Source: Cinclus cinclus
Taxonomy: Eukaryota > Chordata > Aves > Passeriformes > Cinclidae
DNA: 64,000 nt
Direction: 5' to 3'
NCBI RefSeq assembly: GCF_963662255.1
Contig: NC_085047.1
Coordinates: forward strand, 46,159,006-46,223,005
Shown here: in pieces, positions 1-11,796 of the stretch
Numbering within the stretch: position 1 is the stretch's first letter
How the letters are laid out: every line of letters begins with the position of its first letter
Made by a program: the position numbers and the translations under genes
Notes under the pieces: model-generated
The model's database searches: none
Told to the model about the DNA's origin: nothing
The model's input: only the letters and a program-made list of their open reading frames with translations

Positions 1-1473
1 TTTCTCCTCTGCTGATTGATTCTAGAATAGACCTTTGGGCGCCTAAACAACATAGACCAAAAGACTTTCTCAGAATTATTTCCCATGTGAGTTATTGTAC
101 AACATTTAGGGGAAAAAATTGTTAAAACATTTGTAGTGATGAAGAATTCATACTAAGGCTTGATAAGTAGTTATTTCTTTCTATTTTTTTATTGTTCTAT
201 CTGACCTCCACATTTAGGCAAGGAGCAAGGCACTCTGGTTCTACAAAACATAAGTTTCCCATGTGAGAAATGTTAAGTAAAGTTAGGATTCATACAAAGA
301 TAAAATCACCTGAGTTTGTCAGTACAACAGTGTCTGTCACTACAGATTGGCTTAATGACATCCAAAAGCTGAGTGTTTACTATTAGTAAACCAACTACCC
401 TAAACACTCAATGGTCACTTCAGTACTAGTCCACAACTTTGCAAGTACAGCTTGGACTTGGACATTATAGTAATATAACTTAGAGTAATATAACTTCCCT
501 ACAACGTCTTAATATGTCATTCTTTATACATTTAAGGATTATAATGGCCTTCTCGCTATAAGACTGTGCTGAAGAATCATATTTCACTGTGACCCAGTTA
601 GCACTGGCCAGAACAGAGCACACCTGGACTCTAAAGATAGTAAAATTTCTTCCCAGGTAATGAGTTTGCATGTAGAAATACTAAAATGTCTATTTGTTCA
701 TTGCACTCACTTAATGATTGGATAATTTTATGAGAGTGACATGTGCTTACAGATTAACAGCATTAATGAATTGTTTTACAGTCAAAACCAAGGAAGACCT
801 CCAATTGCATTTTATAAATGTCTTACTGGGTCACATGTGCTGCTCCTCTATACAGTGGAAAGTGACTTCTCATCTTTTATGTTTGGGTCCCCACGAAAGT
901 TAAAGCAAGAGCTTCTGTAAATTTTGACACTATAAATTTTGCTGCTATTATCAGTAGCCCAGCAGGTATAGCACAAGAAAACTCTGAAACTAATTCCTTT
1001 CAAATTCCCAGATTGTATGACATACATGATTATACATTAATTTTTGCTGTCTGATTCCCTACTCATGTCCTGATGAATGGCTCTTCATAATGGGGATTTT
1101 TCCACTTATTATCTCCAGGCATTTTACATTGTGTGTGTTGAAGAGTGTCTTTGTAGAGCAGTTTCCAGCCTAGGTTCTTTCCTCATAGGTATGGTTACAG
1201 TTTTACTTGTTCCACATTTTTACTCTGTTTTACCAATGCAATTAGAGAGTGAGTCTCATACTTAATTTTTTCAATCACTAAAATGTATCTGTTGACACTC
1301 TTCCATTACATTAAAGATATCTGTACTGCAGAGAGTTAAAATTTGTGATATTTTGCATTGTTATAAAGGGATTTATCAGAAACAATATTTTAAGTTCACA
1401 TGATACTTTCTCTTGTAGATCACATGGTTTTAAGCTTTCTCTTTTATGTGCTACATCAAAGTTCTACCTCCTA
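1..1473. other. Upstream AT-rich DNA, no gene seen
   Basis: No reading frame here resembles a known protein. Open frames are short and lack splice context or compositional support. No repeat family was recognised up to the CR1 fragment that begins near 1,474. It is probably intergenic DNA upstream of the ZMYM2 promoter, although an untranslated exon or long intron of a neighbouring gene cannot be excluded from sequence alone. Confidence 0.5.
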
Positions 1474-1733
1474 AAAGACTAAGGGGAGGCCTTCTCATGG
1501 TGCCAATCTCCTCTCTCTGGTGACCAGTGATAGAAATGAAGGGAACAGCATGAAGCTGTGTCAGAGGAGGTTTGAGTTTGGACATTAGGAAAATGTTCTT
1601 CACCCAGAAGGAGGTTGGACACTGGAGAAGGCTCCCCAGGGAGCACCAAGCACCAAGCCTGAAAGAGTTCAAGAATTGTTTGAACAATGATCCCAGGCAC
1701 AGGATCTGATACTTTGGGTTGTCCTGTGCAGAG
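1474..1733 (+). mobile_element. CR1 LINE fragment, left half of a split copy
   Basis: This matches the 3' end of an avian CR1 retrotransposon. Recognisable blocks include a GGGGAGGCCTTCTCATGG-type start, a 'lowest-gap' segment around 1,585-1,640 resembling the usual gaaaggttcttcacccagagg...gggcactgg, and GGTTGTCCTGTGCAGAG at its right edge. The copy stops abruptly before the usual 'agttggactcgatgatcc' terminus. That terminus appears about 1.1 kb downstream at 2,826. The copy is diverged and non-coding. Confidence 0.8.
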
Positions 1734-2825
1734 TTATTGCAGTAAGTATAAGAAATATGGTGGAAAATAAACCCTCTTGAATTCCAGCTAGTCCTTAGAG
1801 ATCAGAGAGGCTTGGTGCAGCAGAGATTAATTTCTGATTTATGACCAATTAGGCACTAAAGTATGGTTGCATTCAGTAAGAACATTGACAAATCACAGAT
1901 TCAGGAATAATGCAGTTTATCAATTTAACACTATAAGTCTGGTCACATCGAATAAGAATTTCACAATCACAGCTTCATTAATAGTGTAGTGTAATTTACT
2001 GAAATAAAAGGTTATAGATTCTTGTTATATTGCAGATAACTGCACTAGACCTACAAAGTATAAGTGCATAGCTCCGTGTACAGGTGTTCCCAGGTAAGCT
2101 CTAATGCAGTCACAAATCTTACTACAGAGTTGTCACTGCTCTGGGGAGAGGAGAGAAGCAAGCCCATCGACTTGTCTGTAGAGTGGGGTTGTATTCTTGT
2201 CCTTCAGTAGTGGAGGATTTCAAATATAAATTTTATACTTCTTGGACAAATGGATGAATGACTGCAGTTAAAAATCATTGAGTGCCTGTTGCTGCCATCA
2301 TAGATGTGGGGTGGGGGGACAACTGTTTTCTTATTTTCATATTGGTTGGTGTGGTTTCTAATGCATAAACAAGGGGGTGAATGAGGGTCTTTGGTTACCT
2401 TCATTGAACCAAGCTACCTATCTTGTGGCTGAAAAAAAGCACAGATGTGTGGTACTTCAGTGTGCTCCTCCACGCGGCTGAGGCAGCAGTGGTGGCTGTC
2501 TGACCTTTGCCAGGGCTTTACTCCTGCCATTGTCTCCTCAGAGGAACAGATCTAAACCAAGGTTCGTGCACAGTGAATGGAGCAGTGAGGCTGAGGGCTG
2601 GCATTGAGATGTGGGTGCTCTTCTGTCCTTCACTGAGACAACATTGGGTTGTGGGACCTCTGCTTCAGCCCAGGCACCTTTCAGTTGTTAAGCCTTGCTT
2701 AAGGGCAGGTGCAAGATGAGCAAGTGGCCTAGCTTGTGGCTTTGCTGAATCAGCCTCATCAATTCTCCACTGTCTCAGAGCATCTCTCTATTTTGACATA
2801 ACCATATAGTCCATTTTCCACAATG
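1734..2825. mobile_element. Unclassified insertion (about 1.1 kb) interrupting a CR1 copy
   Basis: The CR1 segment on the left ends where the segment on the right begins when compared with the family's usual 3' end, so the DNA between them looks inserted. It contains two diverged direct repeats (about 1,871-1,920 and 1,946-1,996) sharing a TAAGAA...AATCACAG...AATA core. Internal repeats of this sort occur in LTRs. Clear TG...CA ends and a convincing target-site duplication were not found, so an LTR is only one possibility. No coding capacity is supported. Confidence 0.45.
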
Positions 2826-2902
2826 GCCAGAAGTTGGACCCAATGATTCTTGGGGGTCCTTTCCAACTCAAGATATTCAATTATTCTATGATTCTATGAT
2901 TC
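2826..2902 (+). mobile_element. CR1 LINE 3' terminus, right half of a split copy
   Basis: GCCAGAAGTTGGACCCAATG followed by TTGGGGGTCCTTTCCAACTC and a tail of ATTCTATG repeats is the classic CR1 3' end. It continues exactly from the point where the fragment ending at 1,733 breaks off. Confidence 0.85.
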
Positions 2903-4763
2903 CTTGTCTAGAAATTAATTGGTATCTAATTGAATAGAAAGACAAGCCACTTACCTCAGTGGATAAACTGTTCTCCATGAGAACAGTGACTTTAGGCTGG
3001 GTAAGTTGTTTTAATAATATGGTTAAGATTAAGGTTAGGCAACTTGAAATCTCAAATCTTTAAAATGTCAGATTTTGTGAACCAAAAGCCATAGGGCAGA
3101 GCTCATAGAAATCCACAAAAATGTCCCGTTTGTTCCAAAAGAAACCTTGAAACCAATGTATTTAACAACTATGATCCACGGCAATATATGCAACCTGTTT
3201 TTTCCTACCTCTCTCCCTCTTGATTTCTATTCTATTCTATTCTATTCTATTCTATTCTATTCTATTCTATTCTGAATATTGCAAAATATATAATTGCAAA
3301 AGTGGTAAGATGGAGGCTGAGAGAATATTTCAGAAGTATCACTGTACTGCTGTCTTCTGCTGTTTGCTAGATTTCTACCATTTGCCACTGTGAGAAATAG
3401 GATCTTTAAACTTTGGTTTGAGTGCTTTTATGTTTTTATTTTCCTGCAAGTTTGAAAATTCTCTGTTTGCACAAGTTAGCTTGTGATTGATAAATTCTTG
3501 ATTACATACATACTGATATGCTCCAGTCTGAGGTCCAAACTGTCATTATTCCTGAACAGCTTCCTACAATGCCAAGAACTGAGAGCAGGGAAGCAGTGCT
3601 GGAATACATAAATGTGAGAAGATATGCTTAAAGGGACTGAATGATTACTGAGATAAGGAAAGAAAGGGAGCTGGAACAATGTTTCAAAGAAATAGGGGAC
3701 TAGGATATAAGCCTCAAGTGTACCATGATGTGCATCTTCAACATGGAAGTTAGGACGTGAGAAAATGGAAGACTAAGACAAAGGCTGCAGTGCAAAAACA
3801 AAAGGGATGGTTCTTTTGGCTCTTATGGCTCTTTTGCATACAGCTCAGGATCCAGGATTCTGGACTTAGCTGGTAAAGAGACAACCTAACATTTTAGCTT
3901 TTGTCTCCCAAATGACTGAGCTACACAGAATTCACAGATTATACTTTTCTCCTGCTTTCATTTGCTATTGGCTTATGTCACCAGAATTTGTTCTATAAAC
4001 TTGATAGTCTTAAACTTTTTGGATTAGCCCCAGGGAAATAAATTTGGTTTAACAAGACAGAATTTCAGATGGCTGTTTTTCTGGATTAGTTAACTCCTAA
4101 AAGTAATTTGGGAAGTACAAAACATTCAAAAAATAGAAAAGACTCAAATTCAGGTCACTTGTGAAAACTTAATTCAAACTCCTGGAAGATAGAGTCTTAT
4201 CTGTGAGAGATCACAATCTGTTTGAACCACAGGCCATTCCTTACTTATTTCAGTACAGAAGATATCTAGCATTCAGAGTAAGAAGACTACATGAAGTAGC
4301 CTGCTAGTTGTATGACTCTTTGTATTTACCTTTTTTAGTACAAAAGCTACACAGTACAGTGACTGGGACACCTGGTTTCATGAAGAAAAAGTGTTTTCTT
4401 TGGACAGAAGAATATCTCCTGATCAACTGGATTATCTCCTAGTCTTCTTTCAATGGATCTTGTGTGAGTCTGAATCTCATTTAATTCAGTTTTGGGACAG
4501 GTGATGAGAAATTATTTTTTACTTTCTGGGCACCCAGTCTCATGCTATGAAGAATTCTCAACTGCAAAGTTGATGACAGATGTGATTGCCAAATAAAGTG
4601 TAGAAACAAATGCTATATCCTTGACAAACATAGCCATCCAAAAGAGGCAGCCAAATAACACATATTTTTGACATTAATGATATGCTCTCTGTGTATAAAG
4701 CGGGTATAACTGCATTAATGTTTGTGAAGCTGTCATATGCTAGTGATAGATGTCAAAGGAACC
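2903..4763. other. AT-rich upstream DNA with one pentanucleotide array
   Basis: Apart from the ATTCT array at about 3,225-3,273, I see no gene and no repeat family I can name. Short open frames in both strands look like chance. Confidence 0.5.
3225..3273. repeat. (TTCTA)n pentanucleotide microsatellite
   Basis: About ten uninterrupted copies of TTCTA (equivalently ATTCT) lie end to end. It is a simple tandem repeat and likely length-polymorphic. It may have grown from a CR1-type ATTCTATG tail, but no CR1 body is attached here. Confidence 0.95.
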
Positions 4764-4984
4764 ACGGAATCATAGAATATCCTGAATTGGAGCCCATGAG
4801 GGTCATAAAGTTCAACTCACGGCTGCACACAGGACAACTTAAAAGTTAAATCATATATCTGAGAGTATTGTTCAAACTCTTCTTGAACACCTACAGGCTT
4901 GGGGTCATAAGCACTTCCCTGGAGAGCTTGTTCCAATGCGTGACCACCCTCTCAGTGAAGAACTTTTTACTATCCAATCTGAAT
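4764..4984 (-). mobile_element. CR1 LINE 3' fragment
   Basis: On the plus strand this begins with a reversed CR1 terminus (ATCATAGAATATCCTGAATT). Blocks follow that match reversed CR1, such as CTTCCCTGGAGAGCTTGTTCC and GACCACCCTCTCAGTGAAGA. The element therefore lies on the minus strand. It is moderately diverged and non-coding. Confidence 0.85.
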
Positions 4985-6551
4985 TCATACCAATGCAGCT
5001 TGAAAGTGGGATCACAGGGTAGGGATTTTTGAGTCTGAATTACCATAAGATGAAAAAACAGGACAAGGAGCTAACTGTTGAGCTGAACATAGGCAATGGG
5101 ACACAAGGATAGGAGACAGCAGCTCCAGAGTGCAGAGAGTAGGGAAAGCAGTTCTTAAAAGCCATGTCACAAATTCGTTGTGATTTTTCACAGCTGGCCT
5201 TTTAGAATTGAAGTTGCATGGGGATGTAGGGAATGTTGCACTTCCTAACCTGGAGGCAATACACTTTGAAAAATTTCTATTGCTTCAGTTACTTTTACAT
5301 GTATAATACACTTATTTATGATGAGCAAAAATGGTTTAGAATTAAATGAAGTAAAGTTTGTAAAAGAAATTATTGTTTTAGAGTAAGAACAGGAGATTCA
5401 AGGGAAGGTATCTTAAGAAACACTGAAAAGCTAAAAGGAAATTATGGACCTTTGAAATAATACAAAAAATAAACCACAACAGATTCAGCTCTGTGGGTGA
5501 TGGTGCACTAGTGAGGGGCCTGAAATTGAGGATAAAACACTGTTAATACAAACAAGGACAAAAACTGTTCCTGTGAAAAAAGGCAGCACCATGATGACAG
5601 ATGTTGAAAGAGCAAGAATTTTGGTTTTCAGGTCACAAGTCAAAGTCCAAGACTGTAGTCTTTTTAAAGGAAGAAATGGTCAGGTCAGTCAGGATTCTTA
5701 TGAGAGTATCTTCAAAAAATCTTCTCTTTCTGGGAAGTAGGGCTGAAGACTTCCCATTTGCAAAGCTGTGTGCAGGACATATTCTAAGAAGGGACTCTGC
5801 TATTTAGAATGTTCACCCATCCACCTTATAGTTCAACAAAGCCATTGTGGAAAGGCATTTTAGTAAATGCCCTGGTTGTGTTCTGCCCTAACTAATTTTT
5901 CCAAATGGCCTTTTAGAATATAAAAGAGCAGTGCATTAATCCAACCTGATGGTCCCCTTGACTATGGCACAATCCTCATCCAATAGGAAAGGACAAGTTG
6001 ACTAAAAAAATCAACTTTGTTCATTGCTAGAACAGGCTCAAACACTAAATGAAACTGAAGAAAAATGGCTTTGCTTCTGAAAATGAAAAAGTTCACAAAA
6101 AACTATGGGTTTTTTTCCAGTTTTTGTCTATTAAACACATGTCAAAATATTGCTAAACTATCATCACAATGATTTGCAGTAAAATAATCTTATTATTTTT
6201 AATAATTTAATTTAAAAATAATATACTACAAGAAATATATTAAAGAATGTTTTAAAAACTGATTAAATTTAGGCATTATGTAATAAAAATCACTTGATAA
6301 ATGAATATTTTTCAAGTTTCTTTTTTTTTCCTCTCAGACAGTGCTAATAACCAATTGAAAACTACATTGTGGATCTTACTGAGATAAAATATAAGCCAGG
6401 TCATCAGCCAAAAACTAGTCATTCCTTTATATACATGTAGCACCACTTGAATTTCTGCAGGCTAGTAGTGCTGTTTCAAAAACAGGATACATATTATTCT
6501 GCTGTGGTTCCCATCACACCCCCTTATCAGGCACTATCACTCTTCTGATTG
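4985..6551. other. AT-rich upstream DNA, nothing recognised
   Basis: The stretch is A-rich on the plus strand, with a very AT-rich core around 6,170-6,320. No gene, RNA gene or known repeat was recognised before the LTR target-site duplication at 6,552. Confidence 0.5.
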
Positions 6552-6556
6552 CACAT
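6552..6556 (+). repeat. 5 bp target-site duplication (left)
   Basis: CACAT directly precedes the LTR and is repeated exactly at 7,107-7,111 after it. Confidence 0.75.
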
Positions 6557-7106
6557 TGTCCTGGGTTACAATGTAAAGATGTGCCCAAAAGTACGTATTC
6601 TATCACCATCTGCTAAAACCAAGTTGGGGGAGTCATCCTTATCTCTGTAGGAGATATCCTTTGTTAATGGGCCATCTGTTAAAAACCAGGTGGGACAGTG
6701 GTCTTTTCCACCACTCATCCTTTCTCCAGGAAGATATCGTCTGTTAATGGGCTATTGAGACCCACTGCATGACTGATAAAATTGCATCATCCCATTGTGA
6801 GATGCTCCACCCAGGGGGAGGAGCCAAACATTTCCTACCTAGATAAAAACTGACATTTGGAACACAAAAGCTGCCCTTACCCAGCGGTTTCCAGATGACA
6901 AGAGCTATCAGACCTTTCTACAGGATCACTACTTCAACAAAACCACTTCATCCAGATTGCTACCACCCTAACTAGTGAGGTGTCAGGCTGTATTCTGACT
7001 CTGTCAGTGGTTTCCTTTTGTACTATTGCATGCATATTGGTTTTTTCCCCCCTATTAAATTGTATTTCTTGGAGTCTCTCACTGGCTTTACTTTCAAACC
7101 AGTACA
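6557..7106 (+). mobile_element. Solo LTR of an ERVL-like endogenous retrovirus (550 bp)
   Basis: The element starts TGTCCTGGG and ends ...CCAGTACA, so it has TG...CA termini, and an exact 5 bp duplication CACAT flanks it. Five-base duplications are typical of the ERVL class. A likely polyadenylation signal ATTAAA sits near 7,054. No gag, pol or env follows on either side, so this is a solo LTR left by recombination. A related copy in the opposite orientation lies at 25,215-25,786; the two share blocks such as TTCTATCACCATC, GAGACCCACTGCATGA/TGACTC-type sequence, GAGATGCTCCACCC and GGAGTCTCTCACTGG. Short open frames inside it are not genes. Confidence 0.85.
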
Positions 7107-7111
7107 CACAT
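7107..7111 (+). repeat. 5 bp target-site duplication (right)
   Basis: CACAT directly follows the LTR end and is identical to 6,552-6,556. Confidence 0.75.
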
Positions 7112-8789
7112 GAAGAAAGATCAACGTGTTCATCCAGCTGAAGATTGGCCAACTTTTAGCTGCAAGAATGCTCATGTGACCATAGAAATGTGACATAAAT
7201 TTATAGCTAGTCATTGAGAAGAGGACAGGACAGCTACTTTTGGCAGCAGCTTTATCATGTAGCAACTTGCCTGTGGTGAAACCATGGAGCCTGATCTTAT
7301 TCAAGTTCTTCAGTATGAGAAATACCAGGATAAAAAAAGGAATGTCATAAGCCAGATTTAAGGGAAAGAAAAAAAGAGAAGGTATACAGAGCTTTTTTTG
7401 TTCTGCACTGTTCTTATTTATCCCACAGGAGGAGATCTTTAACCTCTTAAGTAGAAAGATCTTGTTTAGGAAACTAAGAAAGGTTTAACTTACCAAACCC
7501 AGTATTTGATTAATACTTGTGATCAAATAGTTTTTGAGATTCACAAGTGAAAATATAGAAATAGGATTTAGCAAGAATATGGAATTTTCCTTATATATAG
7601 GAATACATACACATATGCTGCTCCAAAGATAGGTTATGGTAAGATAAGAAGCTAGGTTCATGCAACAACTCCCTCCTGCTGAAATGGAGTCACTCTCTCC
7701 TCCTTCAGGCTGCACACTTCTGTGCTGTCTCTGTGGGGGCTTTGGTACCTGGCTGACACATAAGTCTCTTCAACACACTAAGGTGGCAAAAAGCTATTCA
7801 CCTTTTTTTTTTTACTTAATTGATTTAGTAGGTTGTAGAACAAATGTCATTAATGGTGTCAGGGCCCCAAAAATAGCTGAATGTCAAAGCTGACAGCTTT
7901 TCTCAGCAAAATGCCACTAAAACCAACATGAAGTCATGGTATTTTAGACTTGGACTTACAGTTTGAGGACAGGACAGTACAGAAAAACTGGTTGTAGAAA
8001 ATTATCCTAAAAGTTTGTTGTGGAAATTCTATGGAAAGAAGACAAAAGCAGGTCTGTATCTAAACCCCTTGATTTCATAAGGTAAATTTTGGTAAACTAT
8101 GATCTAATTAATCAAGTCAACTGAATGGAAGAGCTCAGAAGTTTGAAATTAAAATTATTTGCCTTTTCTTAAAGGGACAGGTGCTAAGACAGTTCATTAA
8201 AAGAATCATTAAGTAGAGTGTTTTTGGGGAAAAAGGGACTGAGTAGCAGAAGAGTTTTGCTACACATTGAGAATCACAGAGATAATGTGATAATTCCCAC
8301 AGGAGAATTAAGGAAATGGCAGCAGGTAGTATCAAAGAGGAGACTACCAAAATGAATAGTGTCTTCCAGTAGATTTCTTTGGGAAATATTCTTGGGATTT
8401 ATCTTATTGTTTGACAAAGAAGTTTTTTTCAGCGGCTTGTATCACAAAATTAGGCAGCATCATCAATAGAGCTGCAGTGGGATGTGATATGGAAAAACAA
8501 TGAATGTCCTTGATGATTGAATTAAAGGAAACAAAACAAACTGCTGTAATACAAAATGCAAGGTCATGCATTTGAAGGCTAACAAAAACTTGGCTGTTAA
8601 TGGAGAACTTTCCCAGTAACTGAGTGGTAGAAAAGAACATAGGCAGCAGTAGAATAGATGGTGGTTTTCTAATGTACTTAAGCAAAAAGGGAACTACACA
8701 CCCAAAACCTGCAATATTTCCTGGAAATATTGATCTACTGTACATTGTAGTAATTTAGCCTAAAATTAATTATTATGGAAATTTGAATT
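7112..8789. other. Upstream DNA, no gene seen
   Basis: No coding exon is supportable. The part from about 8,400 on may be a more degraded 5' extension of the ancient CR1/L3-like element that becomes clear near 8,790, but I could not align it with confidence. Confidence 0.4.
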
Positions 8790-9240
8790 CACATTCAGAC
8801 AGATGAGGTCAGACTGGGATGAGTAGCAATAAAGCCTAGTAGAATGACCAGTGGACTGAAAAGCTGTTGAGCAAGAAGAGACTAAAAAAATCTGGATTTA
8901 GTCTAGCAAAAGGAAGGCTGAGAGGGAATATGATGGCTGTCTATAAATATACCAGGGCTAAACACCAGGGAGAGAGAAGAGCTATTTAAGCCAAAGGATG
9001 AATACTGGCACACAAACAAATGGATTCTTGAATAAATTTAGTCTGAAAATTAGAAGTAGGTTTATAAGCACCAAAACAATGAAGTTCTGGAACAGCTTTG
9101 CAACAGAAGTAGGGGGTAAACATATCAGGCTACCATTAAGATGGGGCTTGAAAACTTTTTGCAAGGGATTATATGACACAGTTTCCTCTAATAGCAAGAT
9201 ACTGGTCTCAGTAACCTAGGAAGTCTCTTTCAGTTTTAAG
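8790..9240 (+). mobile_element. Ancient CR1/L3-like LINE fragment
   Basis: The order of blocks matches an old amniote CR1/L3 element. GGCTGAGAGGGAATATGATGG leads to GCTGTCTATAAATATACCAG, then a GAGAGAAGAGCTATTTAAG segment, an ACAAATGGATTC segment, and GAAGTTCTGGAACAGC. Divergence is high, the frame is broken and no function is expected. A faint protein-like frame over 8,998-9,219 is residual LINE sequence. Confidence 0.75.
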
Positions 9241-9798
9241 ATCCTACCTTCTGTTTTGTCATACCATTTCTCCATTAAGACAAGATCTGTCCAATTAAAA
9301 CCCTCAAATGTTTAAAATATAATAAAAGTTACTTTGCAAGTAGAGATCATGCAGATTATTGTAAACTCTCTTAAAATTATTTCAGAAGAACAACTGGTAA
9401 GTTTTACATTTTTATTCTTTCAGTATGAGTATGTCTTGTATAGGGAAGTTGCCCAGATCAGAACGTAAGCTGTTGTTATTTACTGTTCCAAAACTTAAAA
9501 TGGGATGTGGCATAAAGGTAATTTTAAGATATATTATATTATGTAATGAATCATAATCTGATAGGGCAGGATATATTTTCTCCTTTAGAAAGATCACTTT
9601 TGGTTAAATAAATTACAAATTAAACAGCTGAATGCAATCTGCTTATAGATACATAGTTTTTTATAAATATTACAAAATGTATGTGTAGTTCAACAACCAT
9701 AATGAAAACAATAAATAATGTTCTGTACAAACCATTTTTTGGTAATTAAAAAATTCCTATGGGTTCTGTTATGTAGAGTACAAATACAAAGACATGGT
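9241..9798. other. AT-rich upstream DNA, nothing recognised
   Basis: No gene or named repeat was seen between the ancient LINE fragment and the minus-strand CR1. Confidence 0.5.
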
Positions 9799-10032
9799 AT
9801 CATGGAATTATAGATTGATTTGGGTTGGAAGGGGACCTTGAAGACCATCTAGTTCCAACCCCTGTAGCACCAGCAGGGACATCTTCCAATAGAACAGGCT
9901 GCTCAAAGCTCCATTGGACATGGCCTAGAACAATTCCAGGGCTGGGACATCCACAGCATCCCTGGGCAACTTGTTCCAGAGCCTCACCACTCTCATAGTA
10001 AGGAGTTTTCTCCTAAGTATCTTTTCATTAAG
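9799..10032 (-). mobile_element. CR1 LINE 3' fragment
   Basis: The plus strand reads as a reversed CR1 terminus: ATCATGGAATTATAGATTG, GGTTGGAAGGGGACCTTGAA, CATCTAGTTCCAACCCCTG, then GGGCAACTTGTTCCAGAGCC. This is one of the less diverged CR1 copies in the window. Confidence 0.92.
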
Positions 10033-11762
10033 AGCTTTAGTCTGGAAAGTATAGCTGTTATGCCTGATGAAACTCAAAAATCAGAACACCAATAGAGGAA
10101 TCATTAGATAATAAAACCAAAATGATGAAGCTGTTACTGATCATAGGTGTTTTAAGATTCTGCTTTCTTTTGTTTTGTTTGATTTTGTGTTTTTATTTTC
10201 CATCCACTACTATTTCTTGAAGTTGTGTTGAACAAACACTAGTAGACCAGAATTCCATTATGCCATGACTATGAGTGTAAATGTTCCATCCACCTATGCA
10301 TTTTTTTCACATCTTTCTTCTTTGGGATGGCCAAGAGGGACTGAGGAAAAGTAGATAAAGAAGTTAGATTAAGGACAGAAAAGAAAGAGAAATACTGGAA
10401 GAAATGGTAGGGGAAAAAAGAAAAGTTTTTCTAAACCTGGAACAAATGCCACTGTTCTTTATCATAGATAATGTTGACAGCAGGAGGCGGCTTTAAACTA
10501 GATTCATCCTGTTCTTACAATACAACATGCAGCACTGGAAGGTTGGCTTGGTAAGGGCTTTTAAGATTTCTGCTCAAACACAAACTTCTCAAAATATATT
10601 GGATTACTCCTTCTCAGTTCAAATACAGTTAACTGCTTTTTGAGGAAATATTTCTCCATGACAGAGAAAAGGATGTCACTCTTCTTGTGAGTTGATTAAC
10701 AAATTGTTTGCTCAGCTTTGTTGAATTTATCTACTTGCAGTCAATACATTGGACATTTCTTAGTAAGGCTACTGACATCAGGTTTGTCCATGAAAGTAGT
10801 GGTGTGGAGCCTATAGATACATATGCTTCAGTTCTCTGGTGTTCATGAAGAAATTTTGCTGCTTAGCATTTGAGCTAATGCTCTTTCAAACCATAAAAAT
10901 AATTACTCTATATGAATTATTCTTAAAAGTAGTCTGAATTATACATGGTTCTATACAAGAAGAGGAATTTACATGGGTGCCTGAACTTCTTGTCCTTATT
11001 CCTCATGTCAGTTGAAAAAATAAAGGAAAAATCATGGTGTAATTAATTTTTTTTTACTATATTTCAACGTATAGATTGAAAACTAAGGTTTTGTGTATAT
11101 AGGGGGACAACAGTTCTTTGGAGTTATAAACTGTAATATATTAAGCACATTTTATACAGTTCCAAAAATGCCAGAAAAAAAATTAAATTTTGTTTGAGTT
11201 ATATAATCTAAAATGTGAATGAGTATGTTCTATTGCTGCATAATAGTCCTAGATAACACTGTTTGGTGTTAAGTGGTAAGATGGAAAGTATTCTCCAGCT
11301 ACTTTTCTAATGACTACTAAGAGTGACAGGTTTCTCTTAACGTGTTCTTAATTAGAAAAACATTTGTTTTCTACCATCCATTACTGTATATAAGTCCTCT
11401 TGAATTTTTCTGAACTACATGAGAACTTTAAGGCTTACAGAAAAGCACTGTCGTTGAACAAAATACATCTTTCTGAGACATATGACTAGGAATGTTTACA
11501 AATATGTAATATGGAGGACAAATTAAAATGGCTTTGAGCCTTACCAACCTAGAAGATGTTCAGGAGCCACCTGACTTGGATTCAATGTTGAAATGTCAGT
11601 AGCTTTGTAGTTACATAATTAGTTTGATAGTGTAATACTGCAGATCAAATATATCTCAATTTATAGGGCAAGTCTGGGACCTTCAAAATGGGTGATTATG
11701 CATCTCCATGGCACTTTCCGCCTTGGCAGTGGTTGTATTAGAGCTGTTTCGCCATAAACTCA

Positions 11763-11764
<2 letters not shown>
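10033..11764. other. AT-rich DNA upstream of the CpG island
   Basis: I see no gene and no named repeat. Composition is A-rich on the plus strand. It ends at a long T tract just before the GC-rich promoter region. Confidence 0.5.

Positions 11765-11796
<32 letters not shown>
11765..11796. repeat. Poly-T tract
   Basis: Thirty-one T residues interrupted by a single C, followed by GCAG. It may be the reversed poly(A) of an old retrocopy or a simple repeat. By itself it also looks like a strong 3' splice-site tract, but nothing downstream supports an exon. Confidence 0.9.

Noticed and set aside
8404..8745. Minus-strand open frame of 113 codons upstream of the gene
   Set aside because: Composition-driven and next to an ancient LINE; no recognisable protein.
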